From NCBI GenBank assembly GCA_003254925.1, contig QANZ01048874.1, positions 127,054 through 191,053 on the forward strand: a stretch of DNA of 64,000 nucleotides, written 5' to 3'. Of the stretch, positions 47,968 to 58,443 are shown piece after piece. Below the pieces are notes generated by a model. The model was not told the DNA's origin. It worked only from the letters and a program-made list of their open reading frames with translations, and did no database searches. How positions within the stretch are numbered: the stretch's first letter is position 1; each line of letters begins with the position of its first letter. The DNA comes from Chamaecrista fasciculata (Eukaryota; Streptophyta; Magnoliopsida; Fabales; Fabaceae). The position numbers and the translations under genes are program-made.

Positions 47968-50726
47968 ATGGCTGCAGAAATGATGATAAGGCAGCGTTTG
48001 GGTGTTGCAATTTTCTTCATAATTTTCTCATTAACTTGTTATTCTTCATTTGCAGTATCAGAGAGAATAAGGAGATCAAGAAAATCATTGGAGATCAAAG
48101 AAATAAATCGAGAAGGGCCTTATATTGGACTCATCACAGTGTATTTTCGTGAAGAGAATGCTTTCTTTGCCTCTAAAGTTTTTCAACCTCATCCCAAACA
48201 CCCCTTTGTGGATCTTTCAGGTTCTTTCTAATTATCTATGCATGAGATCAATATCACTATGTATCTAAATTATTAGTTTGTTTGATTTCAAGTTTAATTT
48301 ATATGATTGGGAAATTAATCAAGGAGAGGAAAAATAACTTCACACTTATTCTTTAGTTACAAATTAATTTTACATGTTTCCATGATGTTTTAAATTAGTC
48401 TCAAATCTACTTTCTAGACACGATTTGACTTTATTTACTAGTGATTTTAACCTGACAGTGAAGAGAAAGAACACTTAAAGAGTTAGCATATAGTTTCGAA
48501 CTTGTGACATTCAAATTTAAAACAAGAGATGTATGACTAATTTCACTTGTTTGACCATGAAAACGAATTACCCATTCCTAGAACTTGATTTGACCTCATT
48601 AATTTGTTGATTGTCCCAAAATATTCGTAAAAAAAAAAACTCTTAATTCTGAATTTGTCACATTTGAGCTTAAAATGAGAGATGTGATCAAATTCAATAT
48701 TTTTGGGACTAATTTGAAACATCATGAAAACATATAGAACCAATCTAAAACAAATGAAACCAATTTGAGACTTTTACCTTCTTTTAATTATAAGCTTCAT
48801 TTATTCATCAATAAAAAACTATTATTGTTTTATAGTTTCTCCTACTATATATAATGGATTATATATAAAATTTTTGTTACATGCGCTATTTATTAGAGAA
48901 TTTTATAATAATTAAAATATATTACCAAAATTTAATCCACACAAAGAAAAATAGTATTGACTAATTTTGGTTTAATTTGCAGGAAGAAGATTCAAGGTGG
49001 GAAAGGTGTCCAATAAGAAAGTAATCTATGTGAGATGTGGGATTGGACTGGTAAATTACCCCCACATTCAAATACCCTTATCCTTATACCCATCAAATCA
49101 CACACACACAATCACATATATTAATGTGGCTATTCTTGACCCATATATATGTACGGTGGCTATTTATTTAAGAGAATTATTTTTTGAAGAATTTATTTGT
49201 ACAATCAATCATGTACATAATCTTTACTTAATTGGTGTGTGTGTATAATTATGTATATGTTATAGGTGAATGCAGCTGCAGCAACACAACAAATGCTTGA
49301 TGTGTTTAAGATAAGTGGAATAGTTCATTTTGGGATTGCTGGAAATGCCAATAGCTCTATGTCCATTGGAGATGTTATCATTCCTAAGCAGTTTGTTAAC
49401 ACTGGTCTTTGGGATTGGCTGGTCAGTTTTTTTGTTTTTTGGAATATTTCATAGTTCATACATTAAAAAATTTAACAATTTTTTAAAATAAATAAAGAAA
49501 CCTATATATATATATATCCTAATCATTTACTTTAATTTGTGATAGAAACCCAATGCAAGCCTTGATACTACTGACTTTGCTCAATTGGACATTGGAGAGT
49601 ACAATGTACCAAAAGGGCATGAGAGAAATTTGTTGGGCCTTATTGGGTTCAGTTCTGAACAATTTTACAGTGAAAATGGAAACCCCAATGAGCCTCAACG
49701 TTTGATATGGGCATCTACCACTCCTCACTGGCTTCATCTTTCTACCAAATTGGAGGTTACTACATAGTACATACCAATCTTCTTGCTTCAACATGCTATT
49801 ACTTATGGACCAAAAAAAAAAAAACATACTTTAATTTTTATCATTTGAACTTTGTCAAAGTGCACTTTTGGTCCATATTTTTTTTGTTCTGTCTCAATTT
49901 GATTCCGTATCTTTTTTTTATTATAGATTTAGTCTCATATCTTTTTGTTAGGTTAAAGAATTGATTTCATATCTTTACAAAATGTTCTACCGTTGCTCCC
50001 AAGGGTATGACTGAAGGTGAAATTTTTTGTAAAAATATGAGCCCAAATTTACAAAACAAAAAAAATATGGGATCAAATTAAAATTTGAGTAAAAAATATG
50101 AGACCAAAAATATACTTTAACTTCTGAACTTTAAGATTGTGTTCAGTATGGGAACTAAACATTTTTATTCTTGGAAATAATATATTTGAGAATAAAAAAA
50201 CAATCCGTATAGTGAATTGATATGATTTAGTGTTTGAATGCAATAGGGTATGAAACTAGAACGTTGTGTAAACAGCAGCTTTTGCCTTTCAAATGAACCA
50301 AAGGTAGTGGTTGGTTTGAATGGATCAACAGCAAATGCTTTTGTGGACAATGCAGCTTATAGAGACTTTCTATTCCATACATTTCATGTTTCTTCACTTG
50401 ACATGGAGAGCTATGCTATAGTTATGGTAACTTCTATATATATATTAATTTTAAATTCCTCATAATACAAATTTTATTTTGTATATTTCTCTAATTGACT
50501 GATGAATTACTGGGTTTTGCAGACAAGTTTGTCCAATGCATTTCCAGTGATAGTGATTAGAGGGCTATCAGATTTAGCAGGAGCACAAGAAGGAAAGAAT
50601 CCAATCCAAATTTTTGGATCTCTTGCAGCTTCTAATACTGTCAAAGTTGTCACTCAATTTTTGAAGATTGTTCAAGATTCTAAAATTAGAGATGATGAGA
50701 AATATTTAAGCTATCTCACCTCTTAA
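47968..50726 (+). CDS. Bark storage protein A-like, nucleoside phosphorylase superfamily, copy 1
   Basis: Secreted or vacuolar PNP/UDP-phosphorylase-fold protein of the poplar bark-storage-protein family. The family serves as a nitrogen reserve, and enzymatic activity is uncertain. Six exons (47968-48220, 48983-49050, 49266-49421, 49546-49755, 50247-50426, 50523-50726) join in phase to 356 residues. A signal peptide (about 1-29, core LGVAIFFIIFSLTCYSSFA) is followed by the fold: GPYIGLITVYF, RRFKVGKV, GIVHFGIAGNAN, GDVIIPKQF, LDMESYAIVM and RGLSDLAG. E283 and D306 sit where nucleoside phosphorylases and nucleosidases bind ribose and base, so catalysis is not excluded. Introns 1 and 4 hold fold-back remnants (48335-48775, 49853-50120). 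The intact frame and the close paralogue at 58444 suggest recent tandem duplication. Confidence 0.93.
48335..48775. repeat. Fold-back remnant in intron 1 of BSP-like gene 1
   Basis: Diverged copy of the 5554-6081 family interior (TTTGACCATGAAAACGAATT, GTCACATTTGAGCTTAAAAT) with worn ends. It is absent from intron 1 of the second copy, so it inserted after duplication or was lost there. Confidence 0.5.
49853..50120. repeat. GGTCAAAGTG-family fold-back in intron 4 of BSP-like gene 1
   Basis: GTCAAAGTGCACTTTTGGTC at left faces inverted GAGACCAAAAATATACTTTA at right, with TTTGTTCTGTCTCAATTTGA between. The corresponding intron of the second copy (59813-59928) is short and lacks it, dating the insertion after duplication. 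Confidence 0.65.
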
Positions 50727-52202
50727 TAAAATTGATATTTGAAGAATTTCACATAGGTATGTTATATCTATGTAATGTACCATCCAATAAAATGTGCTCA
50801 CGGCACTCACTTTGATAAAATTCTTTTTGGCTTCTTTCATTGTTGGGCAAAGATTTTGTGATGAGAAGTTTTTAAGTTACCAATAATAATGGCTTAAGGA
50901 ATAGAATCTAGGACCTCTTATTTGTTCACATACTATTGGACCATTGGACCAAATTGTTATTTTTGGTCAATATTTTTGTTTTAGTTTTACATATTTGTTT
51001 TGTAATTCTGTTTATATTTATTTTTTATTTATATTTTCTACAATATTTCATTTATTTATTTTTTCATCATCATCTTCATTCCTGCGACACCGTTCAAACA
51101 CAAATTTAGGATTAGGGTTTGAGTGAGAAAAAAAAGAAAGATTTTGTGATTTTTGTCTAGGGGTGAGCAAAACCGATCTCATCCAATTCCAACCGATCCA
51201 AACCAATCCAAACCGACAAAAATCGATCAAAATTTGGATGGTTTGAATGAAAAATGATCGGTTTATTTTATAAATTAATGGTCAACCGAACCATCCAATA
51301 AAACCGATCCTATATAATTCTACATATATAATATTTCAACAAATAAAATAATTCCATATATAAAAAACTGCTGTTTTTTTTAATTTTATTTTAGTGTTAT
51401 CTATTATCATGTTTTTAAGTACAATGGTTGCTAATGTTTCAATTTTATTTTAGTGTTTTATAAGTACTATGAAATTATGAATTTATGATGGATTATTGGA
51501 TTTTAGTATGAAATTAGTTCAGTTATGGAGTTTTAGATTTAAAGAAATCTTATATTAGAAGGTCATATATATACATGTATAATTGCATATACTTGGCAAC
51601 ATATGAATACCTAAAAAAAAATCAGATTTTTCCCCTTATTAATTGGGTCCGATTTTTAATTGCAATGTAGTTGGCACGCTGAATATGGTTAAAAATTTCT
51701 GTTAATTTCCTTGTTTCCTCTTTGTACCATTTTTTTTTTCCATTAATAAAAAAATTGCAAAATTGAGGGTTTGAGGACGAAAAAATTTAGAGGGAAACAT
51801 CAAGGAGAAAAAAACGATTTTGAGCGAGGGGAATCTGAGATAATTTTCGATTTTGTGTATTCTCAATTGGTTTTTTCTTTCCTTTATTTGTATTGTAGTT
51901 TTTGCTTTGTTTCACTTTGGATTAATGATTTGAGTTTTGTTGATGAATTTCAGAGAGAACAATAGAATTTTTCATCTCCAAATGCGTTCTTACTTCTTGA
52001 ATTTTACTCCTTGATTTCGAATTCGTTGGGTCTCCTTCATTGTTGTGGTGTGCTTGATTTTAATGAAGAAATCAGTGAAGAAAGAAGCTGAGGTTTTAAA
52101 TTTTTGTTTGATCTAAGGACTAAATTGCATCTGATAAAAAAGGTTTTTGTGGGTCATTTATGTTTTTCTTCTTGTCAAATCTTGTAGTTCCCGTAAAAAT
52201 AA
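50727..52202. other. Spacer after BSP-like gene 1
   Basis: At 51159 TAGGGGTGAGCAAAACCGA begins a block of AACCGA / ATCCAA repeats to about 51310. This resembles the terminus of a hAT-type element, but no mirrored end was found. No gene recognised; a 64-codon frame at 51771-51965 matches no family I know. Confidence 0.4.
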
Positions 52203-53169
52203 TGTTGGGATATGGGTTCACTTTTGATGAATTGGACCCAGTGAATTATGATTCTATATGTATATATAATAATTAAATATTATTATTTATGAATGAAATA
52301 ATTAATTAAGTTGATTAATTAATTAATGTTAAAAGGATCACAAAGTTAGTTGAGATTTTTTTGAGAATATTTATCAGAATTATTATATAAATAATTCTGA
52401 ATAGATATATTTTAGGGTAAATTACACTTTGGTACCCTGTGGTTTGACTCTATTTCACTTTGGTACCCTGTGGTTTGAAACTTGACACTTTGGTACCCTG
52501 TGGTATTCTCCTTTAATACTTTGGTACCCTTTGGAGCTATTTTGTATTTTTAACCATAATAAATTTTGCAAAAATTACATATTGACCCCTAAATTTTTTT
52601 AAAGTTTTCATTTAGTCCCTAGATAATATGTATCTAGGGACCTATTTGTAGTTTTTTAAAAACTTTTTGGGGTCAATATGTAATTTTTGCAAAATTTATC
52701 ATGGTTAAAATTACAAAATAACTCCAAAGGGTACCAAAGTGTTAATGGAGAATACCACAGGGTACCAAAGTGTCAAGTTTCAAACCACAGGGTACCAAAG
52801 TGAAATAGGGTCAAACCACAGGGTACCAAAGTGTAAAATACCCTATATTTTATTTTAATCTCATTCATATTGTTTTTTTTAATATTAATTAAAAAACAAT
52901 AATCACACACCTACACACATTTTGGAAAAGAAGCAGTTTCCTGAATGCTTAGAGAACGTGAGTGTAAAAGGTGTGAAGCGCATAAGTCTCAGAGAAGTGA
53001 GAAGAATTCATTCGTGCGCAAAATATCATTTTGTTTTCTCAAGAGAATTCTCTCAACTTTACCTTTTGGTTTACTGCGTCTTGCTAACCAACCAAAACAA
53101 TTCTTGGTTATTTTGTTCAACTCTTTGAATTTTTAGCACGGTTATACTTTCTAAAATATACTAGTCCAA
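52203..53169 (+). repeat. Candidate solo LTR interrupted by a MITE
   Basis: Starts TGTTGGGATATGGGTTC and ends TAGTCCAACA, so TGTTGG and CCAACA form the inverted ends usual for plant LTRs. A Mutator-like MITE with target duplication lies inside. Five-base flanks (AATAA and CTCAT) do not match, so the call is weak. Confidence 0.3.
52415..52843. mobile_element. Mutator-like fold-back MITE with exact 9-bp target duplication
   Basis: Nearly perfect 429-bp palindrome, GGGTAAATTACACTTTGG to CCAAAGTGTAAAATACCC. Each arm carries four spaced copies of CTTTGGTACCCTGTGGTTTG or close variants. The flanking 9-mers TATATTTTA (52406-52414 and 52844-52852) are identical. It shares its ends with the larger element at 56185-57381. 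Confidence 0.88.
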
Positions 53170-54589
53170 CACTCATGCAATGTATGTATAAAATGACTCA
53201 TATAGTTGGCATATATATTGCTCTATAAAATTGTCAAAATATAAAATTAAACATCCTAAATATGCCTTTTATATAATATAATATATCTGAACCCATCCAC
53301 TCTTCTTCCATAAGCCATCAAGCTCAATGATTTGCCATTCTGTATCGACGAATGAGCACTTGGATGAAAAATCTATGGCCTTGAAGTTTCTATATATATA
53401 GATAGGGATAGTCTAATATGCAATTTGTTGCATGCATGCAATAGGTGAGGTGACACAATTATAACCATTAATATGATCTAATGGTGTTAAATAATGATCA
53501 AGCAACATATTGCCTAGGTAAACTTCATATTGTGCTTAAAACCAGTATATTTCCCATAAAACTTAGAGTTCTTAGAAATTAGTCCCTAAAATAATAAATA
53601 ATTGGAAAAATTAATCATTTGGTCCCTAAAATAATTAGTCCCTAAGATTCTAGTAATTCAATATTGGCATGTCCGACAATTGAGATCTCACCCAAAAGTT
53701 CATTACGACTAAGATCAACGAACATTAGCAGCTCGCAATTGCTTATCTATGGCGCAACAGAGCTGGAATCTATCTTTGAAAATATTAATAATTCAATACT
53801 TAATTAATAACCTGTTGCGTCGGAAGTATGCAATGCAAACTTATTACTCCTTACACAAAAATTCAAAGCTTGCCGCAATCACATTCAATTACTCATCGAA
53901 TGACTCTTTTGAGTTTTTCATATATGTTTGACCGTTTTGTTTATATATACTATGCTTTCGGGAAGGTACATGAAGGAATTAATAACATTAAAAAACGAGA
54001 AAACCTACTATTTGGTCCTTTCTTTTTTATGGTTTTAACTATTTAATCCCTGCATTTTTGAAACAGAGCAAACCCTAGGGGAAACTCGGTTCAGCCTGTA
54101 GAGATTGTAGGGCTAAACATTGATCAAGAAAGACTAGTATCTCGCAAGAACCGAAGCAAAGGTGAAAATAGGGTTTCACCGTTCGATTTTCTGTATTTCT
54201 GATATTGAAATGTTGTAATATGTTGCATATAAATCCTTTTTAAGTCCACCTACTCTGCCACATCATGATCCAACCTACTGTGTCACGTCATATTTAACGG
54301 CTAAACATGGATGGAATTGAGCATGGGACTAAAGGTAGTACCTTTTGAGAAGTTATGGGACCAAAATTGCAACAAAAAATTATGGGACCAAATGTGCACT
54401 TAAGCCTTATTATTTTATAGAATCCACATTTTCTCTCTCTTCTTCCTTCTTTCTCTCTCTAGCTCCACAAAAGATGCATGAAGAAAGAAACGGAGATGAT
54501 CCAAACTTGAATAACACAACTAAAAATATATCTATACTTCAAATAAGTGAGACGTAGAAATTGGAATTGAGCTCAATTAATGCTCAACA
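53170..54589. other. Spacer before the BSP-like pseudogene
   Basis: TTAGTCCCTAAAATAAT-type repeats lie at 53578-53655. From about 54000 to 54407 there is a right-end fragment of the fold-back superfamily (GTTATGGGACCAAAATTGCA, then ATGGGACCAAATGTGCACTT). From about 54500 the sequence matches the upstream region of BSP-like gene 2 (CAACTAAAAATATATCTATA). Confidence 0.5.
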
Positions 54590-55830
54590 ATGGCCGGAGA
54601 AGTCATAAGGCAGCGTCTGGGTGTTATGGTTTTCTTTATAATTTTCTCATTCATTTGCAGTATCACAGACACAGACAATAAGAAGATTAAGAAAATCATT
54701 GGACATCAAAGAAATAAATTGAAATGCTTTCTTTGCCACTAAAGCCTTTCAATCTCATCCCAAACACCCCTTTGTGGATCTTTCAGGTTTAATTGCAACT
54801 TTAGTTTATATATGATTGGGATATTAATTAAGAAAAATAGGTGTTGATTAATTTTGATTTGCAGGGAGAAGAATCAAATTCTAAAAGGTGTACAGTAAGA
54901 AAGTCATCCATGTGACTATGTGAGATGTGGGATTGGACTAGTAAATTAACCACCGATTCAATTACCCAAGTCCTTAAATACATCAAGGCAAAAGACCCTT
55001 TCGTGCCTCTAATGTTTGCGGTGATTTTCAATTATGCCCCTAGCGTTTCATTTGTGTCAGTTGTGCCCCCAATGTGAAACGTTAGTTTCAATTATGCCCC
55101 AAAGGTGAATAAAGTTTAGGGTTTTAGGTTTTTCGAACCCTACTCTTGCGCACGCAAAGGTGAAGAAAGAAATCTAGGGAAATTTAGGGTTTTTGACTGG
55201 TATAAAGCTTGCGAAGATGAAGATGTCAAAAAAATATTAGGGTAGTAATTTTTTGGTTTAGAGAATGTAAATCCACGTAGGAAATGTCATGGTGGATAAA
55301 AAATAAATCAAGGATGTTTTATTTATCCAGTCATCTTGCCATATATTCAATTTAGAACAAAAAATTGACACACAAGTAAAAAAAATTGACACATCAGTAT
55401 TGTGTCAAAATTGGGGGCATAAATGAAACTAACGTTTCACATTGGGGGCACAACTGACACAAATAAAACGTTAGGGATATAACTGAAAATCACCGCAAAC
55501 GTTAGCGGCACGAAAAAGTCTTTTCAAAATACATCAAAACAAACACATAATTTGATTTCTCAAAAGCTAATGAACTGATAATTTAATTATTTCACATATT
55601 TCAATCCTTGAAAACTATATGCACTTGGTTCTTTTGCTCCGTATTATTTCTTTTATTTAACAATTGTTTTTGAAGAATTAATTTGTTTAATACAATTGAT
55701 TTTAAGGGGTTATTTAGATATAAACACAATCTTAAAAAGACTGATTTGTTATTTAAAAAATTATTTCTGCTAAATGGAGATGACAAAAATAAAATTAAAG
55801 ATTTAGCAAATGCTTTATGTTTTTGACTAA
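54590..55830 (+). pseudogene. Bark storage protein A-like pseudogene (exons 1-2 only)
   Basis: Third copy of the BSP-like gene. Exon 1 (54590-54786) keeps EVIRQRLGV and the PFVDLSG-coding end but has a short deletion in the signal-peptide region that shifts the frame, and it lacks the segment coding for GPYIGLITVY. Exon 2 (about 54865-54941) is recognisable but has indels and a stop. The intron 2 sequence, split by the element at 54986-55527, continues to about 55820 and matches intron 2 of the copy at 58444 (TTATTTCACATATTTCAATC). It then jumps straight to sequence matching the 3' flank of that copy (GCTGAAATGTGAGGTCAAGA against 60799). Exons 3-6 are therefore deleted. It cannot make a functional protein. 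Confidence 0.88.
54986..55527. mobile_element. Mutator-like fold-back element inside the BSP pseudogene
   Basis: Inverted ends AAAAGACCCTTTCGTGCC / GGCACGAAAAAGTCTTTT, followed on each side by GTTTGCGGTGATTTTCA and repeated TTATGCCCC / GTGCCCCCAATGTGAAAC units. The 9-mer AATACATCA flanks it at 54977-54985 and 55528-55536. It is unrelated in end sequence to the GGTCAAAGTG and GGGTAAATTAC families but similar in build. Confidence 0.8.
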
Positions 55831-55894
55831 CCAGCTGAAATGTGAGGTCAAGAGGAGAAAAAGAGAAGGAAAAAGTTTACACAGTTTATTTAGG

Positions 55895-56093
55895 TTTTTT
55901 TTTTTTTGGGTAATGTCATGGGTTTTCCCGCCTATCCGTGTAACGGTCTAAGCGAAAATTAATCCCATTCGGGCAACAGAGACGAAACGGTTGTCCCCTC
56001 CCAACAATGTCGACTCTAGGAATCGAATCTGAGTCTTCTCACCTAGAGTGTAGCTCGTTAATCACTACACCAAACACTAGTTTTTGATGTATC
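55895..56093 (-). mobile_element. tRNA-derived SINE
   Basis: On the minus strand: A box TGGTGTAGTGATTAACGAG (about 56054-56072), B box GATTCGATTCC (about 56019-56029), a body with GTTGCCCGAATGGGATTAA, and a 13-base A tail (T run 55895-55907 on +). ATTTAGG flanks it at 55888-55894 and 56094-56100. The BSP-like gene 2 flank (near 60855) lacks the insert, giving an empty-site comparison. Confidence 0.85.
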
Positions 56094-56114
56094 ATTTAGG
56101 TATTTACAAGTACA

Positions 56115-56129
56115 TTTGGGCCAAAAAAA
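56115..56129. repeat. Micro-insertion with 16-bp flanking duplication
   Basis: GGTATTTACAAGTACA occurs at 56099-56114 and 56130-56145, flanking TTTGGGCCAAAAAAA. The homologous site near 60865-60882 has one copy and no insert. A long duplication plus an A-rich end resembles a severely truncated retroposition event. Confidence 0.5.
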
Positions 56130-56184
56130 GGTATTTACAAGTACAAGGAAATAAACTCACGCCTCTTCATATATATAATAATAA

Positions 56185-57381
56185 GGGTAAATTACACTTT
56201 GGTACCCTGTGGTTTGACCCTATTTCACTTTGGTACCCTGTGGTTTGAAACTTAACACTTTGGTACCCTGAGTTTTTAACAGTTGACACTTTGGTACCCT
56301 CAATTATTTTTCTGTCAAATTTTAACAGAATATCCTCTCACCTGCTCGGAATATTCCATCAACCACCCCAAAATTCCCCCTTTTGTCTTTGAATTCTACA
56401 TTCCTCAGAAAAAACAGTAACTACAATTCTTTGGGTTAGTCTTCAGTCATCAAAATCATAACCATGTTCCTCCCTTCCCAGTGTCAGCATCATCAGTAGC
56501 TATTATTAGTAAAAAAAAGTAAATTATCATAACAACCTTCCTTCATTTCTAAAAATTTTCAGATCCCAAAAGAAGAACAAAAATAAATCAGATTCCTTCA
56601 ATATAGTGTAACCGCCACTTCCTCCCTTTCAGGTCTCTAATAGAAGCCCCAATTCAGCCTCTCCGCCGCCGATCTCCTCCTCGTACTACCCCTCTGCACC
56701 GCACATGCTCCTCGCGCTCTCTGCCGCCCCCGAGAACGCGGCGGCGCCGGCGAACAATAAGATCGGTGTTGATAGAAGCGTGTTGAAGGTGTGGATACAT
56801 AACAATAAGAACACTTTTGGCAAGAGGGAGGGTGAGACTTGCCGTCGTAGTTGTCCTAAACGATGAATGTGCGGAACAAGTATTTGCCGGAGGGAAGAGA
56901 AGGGAAGAGGTAGCAATTCTTCTTGCCGTAAGAGATAGGGAAGAAGCGAAGGGTTTTTTCGGAGAAGTGGAAGCGAAGTGGCTCGAAGACGATGGAAGAG
57001 AGAGAGAGAAATCAATGTATGTAAGATTGTAAATCGTATTATGACTAAAGCAATTGTAGAGAGAGAAATGGCGAGATTAGCGGGAGAAGATTGAAGGAAG
57101 GTAATGCCAATGAATTATTATGATGAATGAATGAATGAATGTATGTTTTTGGCATTAAAATTACCTACCTGCAGGAAAGACAAAAGGGGAAATTTTGGGG
57201 TGGTTGATGGAATATTCCGAGCAGGTGAGAGGATATTCTGTTAAAATTTGACAGAAAAATAATTGAGGGTACCAAAGTGTCAACTGTTAAAACCTCAGGG
57301 TACTAAAGTGTTAAGTTTCAAACCACAGGGTACCAAAGTGAAATAGGGTCAAACCACATGGTACCAAAGTGTAATTTACCC
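56185..57381. mobile_element. Pack-MULE-like element carrying a ZF-HD gene fragment
   Basis: 1197 bp with about 200-bp inverted ends (GGGTAAATTACACTTTGG to CCAAAGTGTAATTTACCC; the inner parts GAATATTCCATCAACCACCC and GGGTGGTTGATGGAATATTC also pair). The 9-mer TAATAATAA flanks it exactly (56176-56184 and 57382-57390). The ends match the short MITE at 52415-52843. The interior, unlike the rest of the window, is GC-rich around 56640-56830 and codes for part of a zinc-finger-homeodomain protein. No transposase is present, so movement would depend on an outside source. Confidence 0.85.
56640..56866 (+). pseudogene. Captured fragment of a zinc-finger-homeodomain (ZF-HD) gene
   Basis: A continuous frame reads SPNSASPPPISSSYYPSAPH, MLLALSAAPENAAAPANNK, then IGVDRSVLKVWIHNNKNTFG and KRE before TGA at 56864-56866. 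APHMLLALS is a linker motif of ZF-HD plant transcription factors and VLKVW.HNNKNTFGKR is the DNA-recognition helix of their homeodomain. Helices 1-2 between these parts are missing and no zinc finger is seen, so it cannot bind DNA normally. It is internally deleted and carried between the inverted ends of the surrounding element. ATG 56705 could start a 53-residue peptide. Parent gene and expression are unknown. Confidence 0.8.
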
Positions 57382-57390
57382 TAATAATAA

Positions 57391-58404
57391 TGCCTCCTGG
57401 ATCAAAAAAAAAATATAATAATAATGCCTGGAAGCAGATATCCACCTGCATGAACTTGTAATTCCATAGCTTAATAAGAGACTTCCACATAATATTGTTA
57501 AAACGGGAATAGGAGAATTATACTCAAAATACAGAAAATGCAGTTTTCACTGCTTTAAAAACAGATGCTAACAACCTGAGGTGTCCATTATATTTAAGGT
57601 ACCAGACTCAGAATTCAGAAAGATCAAAGGCAATCTATGATAGCAAATTTTTTTTTTTAAAAAAAAAAGGTCCACAAGGTATCCTTTAACACATAAACTA
57701 CAAAACACATTGAAAAGTAAGCTAAGAAAAGAAGGACCTAACATTAAGAATGCACAGAATGTTCAATCAAGTCCCAATAAGAAGAAAAGGAAAATAAAAA
57801 AAAATCGAAATAACTTCCTTTAGCAGAAGATGACATCTATATTACACTCAACAATACATATTGTCATAAACCAATTCAACTCAAAATCTTAATTAGTTTT
57901 TTATGTTGGACAAAAAAAGCCTAATTAGTTAACTGAAGGACCATGAAAAGTTTTCGTGATCATCCAAGAATTGATGTCTAGTCACAAAAAAAGAAAGCCT
58001 AGTGGAAATGAAGTGTGGATAAACACAGGCCCACCATTCCATGTCCAAAATTCAATTTTAGTTCAACGAATTGGGAGCTAAAAGGATTGAATTATGACAG
58101 GAGGGTCCTACGAAAGCAAACAAATAATTTCAGAAAAGAGGAAGGTACATAAATTGTTTATAAAGTAGAGTAAAACAACTAAAAGTATATCTATATTTCG
58201 ATTAAAACTAGAGATGAGACAAACTGACATTAATTCCCATTGACTGAGTCAAAAACTCAACTACGAGCAGAACCTGAAGTGGTTGCATCATAAAGTAATA
58301 ATTGAGAAAAGAAATTAACAAAAACATTGAATCTGAAATAAAATCCCAAAAAACAAATAAAGGGTTATTTTAATGAGCGGATAGCATTAGCAGGCGTCAA
58401 TGAT
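57391..58404. other. Spacer upstream of BSP-like gene 2
   Basis: A poly-T/poly-A junction lies near 57650-57670. From about 58180 the sequence is homologous to the upstream regions of the other two BSP-like copies. No other gene was seen. Confidence 0.5.
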
Positions 58405-58411
58405 TATAAAT
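58405..58411 (+). promoter_or_regulatory. TATA box of BSP-like gene 2
   Basis: TATAAAT 39 bases before the ATG. It corresponds in position to TATAAAA of copy 1. If used, the leader would be only a few bases long, so an upstream start is also possible. Confidence 0.4.
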
Positions 58412-58443
58412 TCTTCCAATAAGAAGAGCTCAAATGGTGAACA

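Noticed and set aside
51159..51310. hAT-type terminus (TAGGGGTGAGCAAAA) followed by AACCGA repeats
   Set aside because: Only one end is visible and no 8-bp duplication could be found, so it is noted within the spacer entry and not called as an element.
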